In this document: positions 16,911-27,100 of the stretch, in pieces
How positions within the stretch are numbered: position 1 is the stretch's first letter
How the letters are laid out: every line of letters begins with the position of its first letter
IMG/VR virus record: IMGVR_UViG_3300030060_008361
Span: 22,687-86,686 of that record
Strand: one strand, 5' to 3'
Length of the DNA stretch: 64,000 nucleotides
Origin: a virus
Program-made: the position numbers and the translations under genes
Notes under the pieces: generated by a model
Databases searched by the model: none
The model's input: the letters and a program-made list of their open reading frames with translations, nothing else
Told to the model about the DNA's origin: nothing

Positions 16911-17212
16911 TGATAGTCTATGTTGATATAGATGAGACAATCTGTATAAGTCCTGAAAATCGAGACTACTCTAAAGCTACACCTATAAAAAAAAACATTA
17001 AAAAAATTAATACAATGTACGATAATGGAGACAAAATTGTGTATTGGACAGCCAGAGGAACCGGTTCTGGTATTGACTGGAGAGATGTAACGGAGCAACA
17101 ATTTAAAGAGTGGAATGTAAAACACCACGAGCTTCACTTTGGTAAGCCAATATATGATCTTTTTATAGATGACAAAAATATAAATTCAGAAACTTTTTTC
17201 AAGGAGAAATAA
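16910..17212 (+). CDS. Small HAD-family phosphatase, capsule-biosynthesis type
   Basis: A 100-residue HAD hydrolase. The catalytic pair is D6 and D8 in YVDIDETI, the threonine motif is in YWTARGTGSG, and the lysine and acidic pair are in GKPIYDLFIDDKNI. No cap domain is present, as in the short HADs of capsule clusters and phages. It removes a phosphate from a small molecule, possibly a sugar phosphate in this pathway (inference). It starts on the upstream stop (TAATG). It is the last gene with a clear glycan link; the next genes are phage regulatory and structural. Confidence 0.78.
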   Translation: MIVYVDIDETICISPENRDYSKATPIKKNIKKINTMYDNGDKIVYWTARGTGSGIDWRDVTEQQFKEWNVKHHELHFGKPIYDLFIDDKNINSETFFKEK

Positions 17213-17213
17213 A

Positions 17214-17423
17214 ATGAAATTATCTAACCAAGCAATGGGAGCCATCATGATGGCTTTACAAAAGTCCTTACTGGAACAAAGCGATATTGTCCCTGTTTTA
17301 AAGGAGTTTGACTTTCAAGTTAGCTCAAGTGAGGAACTTCTAGTAAAGAATCCTCCAAATTTTAAAATTAACCCAACAGCACCAATAGTAGAAGAAGTAA
17401 AAAACACTACTGGATCAGATTAA
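17214..17423 (+). CDS. Small conserved-looking phage protein, function unknown
   Basis: A 69-residue protein with ATG at 17214 preceded by AAGGAGAAATAAA, a strong ribosome binding site. The N-terminal half (residues 1-40) is predicted helical, with AIMMALQKSLLEQSDIVPVLKEFDF, and the C-terminal half is proline- and asparagine-rich with PNFKINPTAP. No domain is recognised. Its place at the junction between the glycan genes and the late sigma factor region, one base after the HAD gene, suggests a regulatory or virion role, but nothing in the sequence proves either. Confidence 0.7.
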   Translation: MKLSNQAMGAIMMALQKSLLEQSDIVPVLKEFDFQVSSSEELLVKNPPNFKINPTAPIVEEVKNTTGSD

Positions 17424-17424
17424 T

Positions 17425-17685
17425 ATGCCCCGATACACTTATAAGTGTGATAGTTGTAAAGAGGTCTTTGAAGTTAGTCATGGCATGTTTTTTGAGCAAG
17501 AAAAGTGTATAAAATGTCATAGCCATGGTGATTTGATTAAAGTGCCTGTTTTCAATATTAAAAAGCAAACTGAAAAAGCCGCTGAGAAGCGTACAGGCGC
17601 CGTTGTAGACGAGTTTATCAAAGATGCCAAGAAAGACCTCAAGCAACAGAGAAGAGAGCTTAAAACGGAAGTATTTGATAAATGA
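17425..17685 (+). CDS. FmdB-type zinc-ribbon protein
   Basis: An 86-residue protein starting MPRYTYKCDSCKEVFEV. Four cysteines at residues 8, 11, 28 and 31 (C-x2-C ... C-x2-C) form a putative zinc ribbon of the FmdB regulatory-protein type. The rest is a lysine/glutamate-rich helical tail (residues 50-86). Such ribbons often bind nucleic acid or polymerase. A role in late gene control is suggested by the gp55-like gene two genes downstream, but this is inference. It overlaps the next gene by 4 bases. Confidence 0.75.
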   Translation: MPRYTYKCDSCKEVFEVSHGMFFEQEKCIKCHSHGDLIKVPVFNIKKQTEKAAEKRTGAVVDEFIKDAKKDLKQQRRELKTEVFDK

Positions 17686-17963
17686 CAGAATTATTTTTAA
17701 TTACCAGCGCTATTATTAACGTAGTGTTTGTTTTCTACTCCCGATGGCTGATAGGAATACTCAGGGCAAGAGAAGAGGACATGGCACAACTAGCAGACCA
17801 GGTTGCAGACTACGTTGGTCACGTAAAAGCAGTTCATGAAATGGAAATGTTTTATGGAGACCAAACTTTACAGACCTTGATACATCACGGAACAGACATG
17901 GTGGAGAAGATAGAACAGTTTGATTTTCTGCTTGGCGAGGAACCAGAGGAGCAGGAAAATTGA
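17682..17963 (+). CDS. Small single-pass membrane protein, function unknown
   Basis: A 93-residue protein. Residues 2-27 form a hydrophobic helix (LFLITSAIINVVFVFYSRWLI), followed by a charged helical region with alternating hydrophobic residues that could form a coiled coil (residues 30-80), and an acidic C-terminus (EEPEEQEN). This is an N-in-membrane, C-terminal-soluble layout. It is translationally coupled at both ends (4-base overlaps) with the zinc ribbon and the sigma factor genes. I do not recognise a family. Confidence 0.65.
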   Translation: MTELFLITSAIINVVFVFYSRWLIGILRAREEDMAQLADQVADYVGHVKAVHEMEMFYGDQTLQTLIHHGTDMVEKIEQFDFLLGEEPEEQEN

Positions 17964-18691
17964 CAACAGAAACACAAGCGAAAAAACCCAAGCCAATAAG
18001 GCGCCGAAGAAGAAAGAAAACTAAAAATCAGTATTTTACACGTGTTCACGAAGAAGCAATAATAAGATACTGCGCATCAGCATGTTACAAAGAAAGGTCA
18101 ACGCTTTACGAAAAAATGATACAGCCAGCTTTTAGCGAGATGGTTGATAAAATAATCTTTACATACAAGTTTAATATCCTTCCAAATATAGACTCTCTAC
18201 GCGAAGATTGTAAAGTTTGGCTTACAACTATTCTAAATAAGTATGATCCTAATAAGGGCTCTAAAGCTTTTTCTTATTTTTCTGTTGTTACAAAAAATTG
18301 GTTTATACATAAGGTAAAGCAAAACTCCAAAAAAATAAAAAAAGAAGTTTCTTTTGAGAACTTGGTAGAAAACGGCGGAGCGGATATCTTAGGTACAACT
18401 GATCCATCAGAATCTTATGTATCTCAGCGAATAGAGCTTGAGTTCTGGAATAACTTGTTACAAAATTTAGATAACTGGGATAAAGACACCCTTAAAAAAA
18501 ATGAGAAAGCAGTCTTAGAGGCTGTAAAGATACTGCTTCACAACATTGAAGATATAGAAATATTTAATAAAAAAGCAGTATACCTATATTTAAGAGAGTT
18601 AACAGGGCTAAATACAAAGCAGGTTGTTAATAACTTAAACAAATTAAGAGAAAAGTACAGAATGTTTAAAACAAAGTGGGATAAAGAGTGA
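17960..18691 (+). CDS. Late-transcription sigma factor, T4 gp55-like
   Basis: A 243-residue protein related to the T4-type late sigma factor, which directs host RNA polymerase to late promoters. Support: the block KYDPNKGSKAFSYFSVVTKN at about residues 93-112, then WFIHKVKQNSKK, which resembles sigma region 2 of gp55 proteins, plus a very basic N-terminus (RRRRRKKTKN). T4 gp55 is about 185 residues, so this one has extra N- and C-terminal segments. The start is TTG at 17960 with AGGAGCAGGAA upstream and a 4-base overlap with the preceding stop. No ATG lies nearby in frame. Candidate target boxes lie at 35256, 35768 and 60779. Confidence 0.8.
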   Translation: MTTETQAKKPKPIRRRRRKKTKNQYFTRVHEEAIIRYCASACYKERSTLYEKMIQPAFSEMVDKIIFTYKFNILPNIDSLREDCKVWLTTILNKYDPNKGSKAFSYFSVVTKNWFIHKVKQNSKKIKKEVSFENLVENGGADILGTTDPSESYVSQRIELEFWNNLLQNLDNWDKDTLKKNEKAVLEAVKILLHNIEDIEIFNKKAVYLYLRELTGLNTKQVVNNLNKLREKYRMFKTKWDKE

Positions 18692-18718
18692 TTTTTTTTA
18701 CTAAAAAATAATTATAGT

Positions 18719-19015
18719 ATGTCAAAGAAGATAGAAGATTTTATAGATCAAGCTAAAAACAACATAACTGAAGATCGTGCAGCAACTAAGACTTTGCTAA
18801 TGAATCTGATGAAATACATGCAAAGTAGCGACGACAGACACAGAGAAGTAGGTTTAGTAGCAGCGAAATATCTAGAGACCCTTCAAAGATCAAATGAACA
18901 ATTAGTAAAATTGGCAGCACTGGTGCAGAAAAAATCAGAAAAAAATCAAAATATATCCGAAGAGGATAAGCAAGATCTTTTTGATATCATTAATAGTTCT
19001 GCCAATGAGGATTAG
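18719..19015 (+). CDS. Small helical phage protein, function unknown
   Basis: A 98-residue, probably all-helical protein with many charged residues (IEDFIDQAKNN near the start, HREVGLVAAKYLETLQRSNE in the middle). A 27-base AT-rich gap precedes it, containing ATAATTATAGT just before the ATG, with no good Shine-Dalgarno sequence. No family recognised. It lies between the late sigma factor and the first tail-type genes. Size and helicity would fit an accessory or assembly factor, but that is a guess. Confidence 0.68.
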   Translation: MSKKIEDFIDQAKNNITEDRAATKTLLMNLMKYMQSSDDRHREVGLVAAKYLETLQRSNEQLVKLAALVQKKSEKNQNISEEDKQDLFDIINSSANED

Positions 19016-19017
19016 GC

Positions 19018-19602
19018 ATGTTTGGAAATAAAAATTTAAAAACCCCAAGATCAAATCCAAAGACTATAAGACCGGAAGACCCAAAAGACTCTTGGAAATG
19101 GGCAATTAGAAGAGAGTTATCAGGAGAGTCCAAGGAGGACAGACCATATGATAATAAAGTTTATTCCGCTACGGTGCTGTACACTTCGTTTATATCTGAA
19201 AAAAAGCTCAAGCAGAAGTATGACGAAACCTTTATTGAGTATATTTTAAACAATAGGGGCTTTGATGAAGGAGAGAATAGAATAATAGTGGAAGCTATAG
19301 TATGGGTACCTGAGTATTGCGCATGTTTGCCGACCATCCCAGCGTCCGATGCAAGAAACTTTTTTACATTTCTAAAAAAACAAACCCCGAAAGGCCAAAA
19401 AGAAGGTTTTGACTCTTTGAAAATCAAAAGTGAGGATTTCAAAGGAAAAGAGAGCGCAGAAAATTATTTAAAAAAAATAAGAAGATTTCCTAAAGTTTAT
19501 GGTATCTTTGGTTCTGACAAAACTGTGGACATCTCAATAGGATCTAGTATTAATATTACCTTCCCCTATAGTTACGATATTTATGCGGGAGCTATGGCTT
19601 AA
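19018..19602 (+). CDS. Phage protein of unknown function, possible baseplate component
   Basis: A 194-residue protein. The centre reads IVVEAIVWVPEYCACLPTIP and DARNFFTFLKKQTPKG, and the C-terminus KTVDISIGSSINITFPYSYDIY looks like a short beta-rich domain (residues 160-190). It has no signal peptide and no membrane segment. It is followed after 15 bases by the possible hub or spike gene, so a baseplate role is inferred from context only. It is close to T4 gp53 in length, but I see no convincing sequence match. Confidence 0.65.
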   Translation: MFGNKNLKTPRSNPKTIRPEDPKDSWKWAIRRELSGESKEDRPYDNKVYSATVLYTSFISEKKLKQKYDETFIEYILNNRGFDEGENRIIVEAIVWVPEYCACLPTIPASDARNFFTFLKKQTPKGQKEGFDSLKIKSEDFKGKESAENYLKKIRRFPKVYGIFGSDKTVDISIGSSINITFPYSYDIYAGAMA

Positions 19603-19617
19603 GCCGAAATAAAACTT

Positions 19618-21162
19618 ATGAGCAATTCAATAAAAGATAAAATAACAAGAAAACCAACTTACTCAATAGAGAGAACTACAGACAAACAGGGAAAGCAAGG
19701 TTGGACAGCAACATATTCTGTAGAAATAGATGGAAAGGAGTATACTGAATCCTCCACTTCTAGTTCTCGTAATGGAGCCATGAACCAGGTTAAAACTAAT
19801 TTTGCTATTAAAGTTTCAAATGATTATGAAACATCTGGGATAGTGCCGAGAAATATAGAAAAAGTACTAGGGTCCTCAGCAACCAGAGAGACATTGGCCC
19901 AGGCTCAAACCAGGCAGGTTTCCACAGTAAATGCCACCAGCGAAAATGGAAACTCATCGACCAGCCCGGGGGCCGAATCACCACAAACTAGAAGTGAAAG
20001 TCAGAAACTATCAGATCGCCAAGGTCCACAAACTAGAGAAAATAAAAAAACACACACTAGATCAGAAAAACAAAAAAATCACTTACCATGGAAGACTCAG
20101 GGAGATAACCAACTAGATGGAAAAGGGGATTTCATACTTCATGATTACGTCCCGGAATACCTTGTCCGCCCGGGAGAAAAAAACATCAAAGCAGGAATAG
20201 GGGGGAAGTCTCAACATATTAACGCCAACATCATTATTGGACAAGATAACTCTCCCTTAGATAAACAAATATTTCAAAAAGATTCATCAAACAGAGACTA
20301 CACATCAAGGTATGGTGGTTACATGTGCTCTGCGGCCATCGACATTGTTGTGGGTCGCATGGCCCCATTTCCGCTTAAGAAGATTAGTCAACTAGGTGAC
20401 ATTGTGTGCTCTCCAAGCTTCAACACAGAGTATCCACCAGAATTAGCAAATGAGATGCTTTTAAACGGCAAGCACCCAGGCTTCATGATGGATGCTGCAA
20501 GAATCTATATAAGTCAAATGACGGACGTGGACGAGAATTTTAAAATCACAACAGAGGTATCTGCCGCATCCCACGAAAACCAGGGAAGCTCTGGCGTCGA
20601 TCCAGAAAGCACAAAGTGGCAAAAGAAAAAACTAGTTCCAACTAGTGCTATTATGTTAAAATCAGACAAGTTTAGAATCCACTCTCGCCAGGACGTTAAG
20701 ATTGTCACCGGTGGCCCCAACGAGTTGTATAATTCTTTAGGCAATAGAATACGACAAAACAACGGCATACACTTGATAGCAGAAAATGGACTTGATAAAA
20801 ATGGAAATGTCTTGCCCCAGCAGCCAATGGTTTTGGGTTATAACCTAATCAAAGTTTTAGAGCATTATGGTCTGTTAATAGAGGATGCCGTACAAGCTAT
20901 GGACGCCATGACTTCTATACAAATGAATTTCAATGCAATAATAGCGAATAATTTTGACTTAATACCAATACCAAGTGGTACCACTATACCAAACCCATTT
21001 AAAAAGTTAGCAGGCATAATAACCCAATTAGAGCTTTTAGTAAAAACTAGGTTCGGCTCCTTGTTTCAATTAATAAATAATTTTAACTTAACTGCTAATT
21101 ATTTAAGAGATACGGGTGAAAACCAAAACTTTATTTTGAGTAGGTACAATACGGTTAATTAA
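19618..21162 (+). CDS. Possible baseplate hub/spike-associated structural protein
   Basis: A 514-residue protein in three parts. Residues 1-80 form a compact domain (GWTATYSVEIDGKEYTESS). Residues of about 85-165 are rich in S, T, Q, N and charged residues and look disordered. Residues 165-514 contain SAAIDIVVGRMAP, DAARIYISQMTDVDENF, KSDKFRIHSRQDVKIVTGG and LIAENGLDKNGN. The repeated S-D-x-x-R-I-x-S-R-x-x-V-K style strands recall the C-terminal beta structures of phage spike proteins (gp5/gpV type). No lysozyme domain is present. The stop abuts the ATG of the 4693-residue giant, so the two are co-translated. Identity is tentative. Confidence 0.55.
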   Translation: MSNSIKDKITRKPTYSIERTTDKQGKQGWTATYSVEIDGKEYTESSTSSSRNGAMNQVKTNFAIKVSNDYETSGIVPRNIEKVLGSSATRETLAQAQTRQVSTVNATSENGNSSTSPGAESPQTRSESQKLSDRQGPQTRENKKTHTRSEKQKNHLPWKTQGDNQLDGKGDFILHDYVPEYLVRPGEKNIKAGIGGKSQHINANIIIGQDNSPLDKQIFQKDSSNRDYTSRYGGYMCSAAIDIVVGRMAPFPLKKISQLGDIVCSPSFNTEYPPELANEMLLNGKHPGFMMDAARIYISQMTDVDENFKITTEVSAASHENQGSSGVDPESTKWQKKKLVPTSAIMLKSDKFRIHSRQDVKIVTGGPNELYNSLGNRIRQNNGIHLIAENGLDKNGNVLPQQPMVLGYNLIKVLEHYGLLIEDAVQAMDAMTSIQMNFNAIIANNFDLIPIPSGTTIPNPFKKLAGIITQLELLVKTRFGSLFQLINNFNLTANYLRDTGENQNFILSRYNTVN

Positions 21163-24100
21163 ATGTATAACAGTTTATATAGATTAGAAATTTCGCATCC
21201 TAAAGAAAAGGTATCATTCGGCCCAAGAACGCTCGGTGATATCGGCCGAGATATATTGATTATTAAGCACGCCCTAGGTGTTGTGAAACGCCAAGCTGAA
21301 ATCGCAGCAGATGCTGGTCCGAACGAGGACCTCTCTCTTGTAGATCCAAATCATTGGTTTGATTGCGTAAAGGGGGTCCCTGTGTCAAATGTGGAAGCGG
21401 CAACATTTGATAAAAACCTTCAAAAATACATAACCCGATTTCAGACAGAAAATCAATTTTATATATTAAGTTACTTGTTTAGTCACTATGCTATACCAGA
21501 AACCACTGAAAAAATATACGCTATTAGAAGAAGGGGGTCTTACCAGGCACCACAATTAGAAGACCATGAAACAGCTAGCACCATTTCGCCATGGGTAACT
21601 TCTGGTGCGAATAGGACGCTCTTGCCGGCCGGCAAGAGTATATCTTTGTCAAGTAGAGCGGAAGATAGTCCTACTGTTCAAAGATATCAGACTCATCAAT
21701 TCTTGTCAAAGCAGGTTGAAAAAATTTCCAGTTTATATAATTCCGAATTCGGATCAATTGGAGAAGCTACTTTGGCTGTTATGCATGGTTGGCTACCCAG
21801 AACAACACTGTCTAGTCAATCTTACCACTATGATGCGAAAACGTTCGAGCATTTATCAGAAGCGCACGATCTAGTTTTAAAGCCAGTTTATTACTCTAGG
21901 TTTGATGAGGATTCGCAAAACGATGGCATACAAAGAAGTTCCTCTGAAGATGAGAATATAGTTAGTAGTTTCTATAATGTGCTGGATAGGGAAGATTCAC
22001 AACAGGTAATAGGAGAGTACTATCGACAGGTGTCACTATCTGAAAAAATAGATTTTAACCTGGAAGAAGAAGTACAAATATCTACGACAAGCATCAATTA
22101 CAGCTTGGAAGATTTTAGCCTGGTCTCTTATGATACTTCCACAAGATCTGGGCCCACTCGCCCGGACGGATCAGGCGGATATGAAAGCATACTTTATAAA
22201 GCCATAGAACAAATTAGCGACCCTGCTAATAACGTACCCAGAGCAGAAAATATTAGGGCCCTTTCAAATAAAGATTACTCCGAAGCACTCAACAGAATAT
22301 CCGAGCCGGATCCATTGATAGATCCAGATCCTTTTTTAGTTAATGATTCAACCATAGGGTACTTTAATAGAACTGACTACACATTAGAGAATTTGCCACC
22401 TTTCATGCCAACAGGTGACCAACCCGATGACGCCACCACGCGGGAATACTCTGTAGTAATAAGGTCACTAGAAGACAAGGCTCTAGCAGAAATACTTAAA
22501 TTCTATGGAAAGCCAGAAATATTTTATCTAGATACAAGAAACGAAGAATTTAGAAAAACTTTTATCGACAAATCTGGAGAAAGAGCCTTCTTTAATTCCG
22601 AAGATCGCTTCTTTCGGCCAAAAGACAAAGAAGGCAGCTTATTGAATTCTGTGTACAAACCTGAAAAAGATTTAGTATGGGTTTTGACAACAATGTATAC
22701 TGAAGCATCTCTTAATTTGATAGAGACACACCCCGGCGAATATGAAATATATCAAGATTTTGAAACACCCGTTCCGTCAGGGCTCCCGGGCGCAGCCCCT
22801 GTGGCCAACCCTAATGATCCATTGATAAGGTTTGTTGAATTTGTCACGCCCTCTTTAAGGCCAGGAGATAACTATAGAGCAAAGTTTCATATAAATAAAT
22901 CTAAGCTAGATTTTATTAAAAATGGCTATACAGATAAAGAACAGCATAATTTATTGATACAGCAATTTTCTGATGCTAGTAAGAGATCGCAAAATGTTAT
23001 AAACCCTCTTAATAAAATAGACGAAGACTGCAGTATAAAAGAGGGAGAATCGCCACCTCCAGAACAAACTAGTTCACCATTTACAATAGGAAGATCAGAG
23101 AGAGACGAAAAAAGAAGATATCAAGAATATAGGGCTTTAACCTCAAAAAGAAAAAAAGAAATACAAAGAGCGCTTAGAGAAGCTACACTAGAGTCTTTTG
23201 AAAGTAACAGCGGCGCAAATTCTGTAAATGTAGATTTGGGCGTCCTTGGTAATGCTAATTTAAACTTTGATACATTTAATGCTAATCCTTATGATTATAC
23301 AACAGGGGTACTAAATACTTTCGGTAGCCTTATATCGTCTGGTGTAGATGCAAATATATCAAACCCGACTTTGAGTAAATACACCGACTTAAAAATTAGT
23401 TTTCCAAATTTACAATCAAGGGCTCAGCTAGCTTCATCAGACCTTAGAAAAGCCTACATGGCATCGATAAAAGAAAGAATAACTTTTAACGATACAAAGT
23501 TTAACGGAGCAAAAGAGGCGCTACTTTTAGGAAATTTACCAGCAGAGCTTAGGCAGTGTATACAAAGAAATAAAGTCCCAAAAGATCCACCGTTTCGTTT
23601 TGGTGACGAGCCTTTTGGTATTGGTGAGGGAAACTACTTTGATGTTAGTCCGCTATCTAGATTTACCGGAACGTTTTTAAATGAGATACAGTTTACGTTC
23701 GATCAGGTACCAGGAGGGATGCAAATTTCAGGTATCAAGGCTGGAGACTCATATGTGCCCACTTCGGAAATCAAAAAATATAGATCACTAAGTAACCCAA
23801 GGACAGTAGCTTACTTGGCTCAGATATATGATATGACCGGAGGACAGCTCAACCAGGACCTTGGTCTAAAAAGCCTGTTTGATTTCGATGTGCCAGCCTG
23901 TCATGAAATAGGCCTGGGCAAAAGAGGTCTTGGATACTTAAAAAAATACACACCAGGACTGAAGGGAAACCTTGAGGAATTTAACCCTATTAGTCAGTGG
24001 TATCAAGAGAACGTTGAAGATCCATTCTACAAATGGGTTGATAGATCAAAAAGCAATCTAAGCAGAACGTGGAACACTAGCTTTAACGAAGATCAGATGC

Positions 24101-27100
24101 TTCAGCTTTTGGGCAAAACATGTGAGTTGAGAGTTGTCTATAAAGATTTTCTAAAAAAACTAAGCCTGCCGGGTCTTTTGTGTGACTTTATAAAATGTTT
24201 AAGACTACCGGGCTTTGATCTTAAAATTCCAAATTTTCAACTGCCACCGTTTCCAAATATTGATATATTTGGTTGGTACAAAAATTTGGTAAATTTCATA
24301 CTAAAGCAGCTTTTTGATATTGTTGTGAGAATTGCTTGTACTTTTGTGAGAATGATTATAGATTTTTTAAATTTTCCATTCTGCCAAGAACAGTTAAGGG
24401 ATCAACTTTATGGAGAACTTTCTAGTACGTCGCCAATCGTACAGCAGGCCGTTGTGGATGGTTTGACAGACCTGGGAATTAAGATGTCTGATGATAATAT
24501 AGACTCTGTAAAGGACTTTGCTGAACAATCTTTACTTTTCTTAACTGGAGAAGAGGTCTGTAGACTTCTTAACGGGGAAAGAATTGACCCTGTGTCTATG
24601 TCAATGTTAGAGCGCTTAGCTTCCAAAAATGAAATAGACGATTTAAATTCTGAAGATAGAATTATAGAGTTTTTTAATACAATAGGAGTTTTCATCCCTG
24701 ACGGTTTTTGTGAAAACCTCCAAAGCGATGCTCTTAACAACTGGGCCCTTGGGTCTTTTGGTTGTGATGAGACAACTTCTTATGTGGATCAAATAAGAAA
24801 AAGAATGCTCGCCGGCGGAGCTTCTGACGAAGAGATTGACAAAGCTGTAGAGCTAGCCAATAAGAACCTTCAAGACCAAGCAGATAAACTACAGGCTTTG
24901 GGGGAAGTTGGAATATCTGATTTGCTGCCTGATGTGGTTAACTTTGGAGACCCAAATGCAATTATTAATGACTTGCCACCGAGCCTCAAAGAACAGTCAA
25001 CAACGGCAGCCAAAGGCTTGTTTGAGTCTGCCAGAATGGCCTATCTTAGTTCTTTAAGTAATTTTGCCCCATCTTTGTTTCTCTCGGCCCCAAGAATTAC
25101 AAGACCACCGGATCCTGATTTTGACTACGATTCTCAAATTATAGTCAGTACTATACTAGAGAGGTTTAAAATTTTCACTTTATTGGTGGAAGAATATGAA
25201 GCTTCAAATCCAGGTCAGCCCCCTGGACGAACAGAACTGGTAAAAAGACTAAATGCCCTATATCAAGTTTATGAGACGGAGGGCCCTTCAGGCCAAAAAG
25301 TCTGTAAAACATATAGGTGGAACCCAGACGCCGGAATTTTTGGCAGTGCTAATCAAGGTGACTTTTATACGAGCGACAGTAGAAACTTTGAACCAATAAC
25401 TCTTCAGCAAATAGCGGAATCACCACCAACCCTTGAAGTAGCTCTTAAGCCAGTGGGGCACGTTGAGAATGGGTACTATTTACCACTACCATCCGACACT
25501 CCACCAGCACAGAGGGAGCAATTACGCGGGACTAATAAAGCACCAAGCGCTGCCGAAGCAGGGTCTAGATTTAATTTAAACAGTATAGAGTGTACAAGCA
25601 TAATAGGAGAAGTAATAAGCGTCCCAGCGATTTCAGCACTTGATTCTCCAATTGAGGTTCCAATACCAGCTATATGTACTGTGATTCCTCTAGAAGAATC
25701 AAATCTAGCAAATTTTACTTTTGTCATGCCGCTTCTTATGGAGGTTCGCGCTGTAGAGTTAAGTAATCTAAACGCAGAAGCTTTACCCGAAAACCAACAA
25801 GAAGTTCTACCGGCCAATCTTCCTGATATTATGCTCAATAGAATATTGGTTAATAGAATTACTGAGCTAAGATCGGAACTGGGGTTTCACTTAACCAGAG
25901 TATCCTCGATCAAACAAGGTAATGAATACCTAGGAGGAATAAGAGAGCTGTTTTCTTTGACACAGGAAAATATGCTAGAAAACTTAAAAATAGAAAATAG
26001 AAATCAAGACAACCGCATAGAAGTAGTTGATGTTGCTACTTTAAATAACGGACCAATAAAATTAGAAACAAACTTTGGAGCCCTACAGTCAGGACTTAAA
26101 TATCAAGAGCATCTAGACGAACAAGCAAGAGAGAGGGAAGACATATTAGAGTCTGGAGTCAGAAGAGATGCTTATACAATAAAGCTATATAAAGACAATA
26201 TGTTTAGAGTACGAAACTCCGAAGGGTTTCTAGATCCTAGAACTGAGGATAACGCCGTTGAAATAAACGTATGCGATATTATAGAAATAAATCAAGACGA
26301 AAAAACTCTGTATTCTAGAAGAGAACTTCTTGCAAGAAGAGTGGCCAAAAGCTTGAGAAGTTTTTCTGAGCTTTATGGCCAAGTTGACTTTACAGATGGG
26401 CAAATGAATTCCGTGGCAACCGCATTCGAAAATAAAATATATTCCAAGGCTATGGAGGGTGTTTTTGAGCAGGTGTTTTTTGCCACAAGACAATCAAGAA
26501 TATATGACGAAGAAAATTATTATCCAGAATTTCAAAGGCGAGTTTCAGGAGAGGCTTACTATAATGAAGACAAACAATGTTATAAAAATAGATTTAATGT
26601 TCCGCAGCTAGCAATTCTTTCTTTTGATAAAATTGTTACAGAAGAATTGGGTAGTCAAATTTCTAAAGAACTGGCAAAAGAAGAAGGGTACCCTTACAAT
26701 ATTGATTATAACAGCGCTGGCCCTGTTGAAAGGGCAATACAGAATGTGTGTTTAATAGGTTTTATTAGAATATGTTTAGTAGAGCTTTTACTTAAGGGTT
26801 CACTGGTATATACATCCTGGGATTTTGAAGAAGTGTTTCAAGAAAAATCAATCCAAGAGTTTATATTCCAATATATAAAATCAGAACTAAACAGAAAAGA
26901 GTCAATGAAGCAAAACTGGAAATCAATGGTTTCCCAAATAACCGGCATAGACAATTATGAAATAGCATTAAGAAAATTAGTAGAAAATCAATCAATGAAG
27001 TTGTTAGATTTATCAAAAGAAGTGTTTCAAAATGCCCCAACAGCAGAGGGAGATGAATTTTTAAGTTGGTACGCGAAAAACTACGTACCTCAATCACATT

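Noticed and set aside
19018-19602. Calling the 194-residue protein gp53 of the baseplate wedge
   Set aside because: Length and location fit, but I could not match any stretch to T4 gp53.
25476-25838. 120-codon - strand frame inside the 4693-residue gene
   Set aside because: It is wholly within a long, well-supported coding frame, with no domain and no gene-like context.
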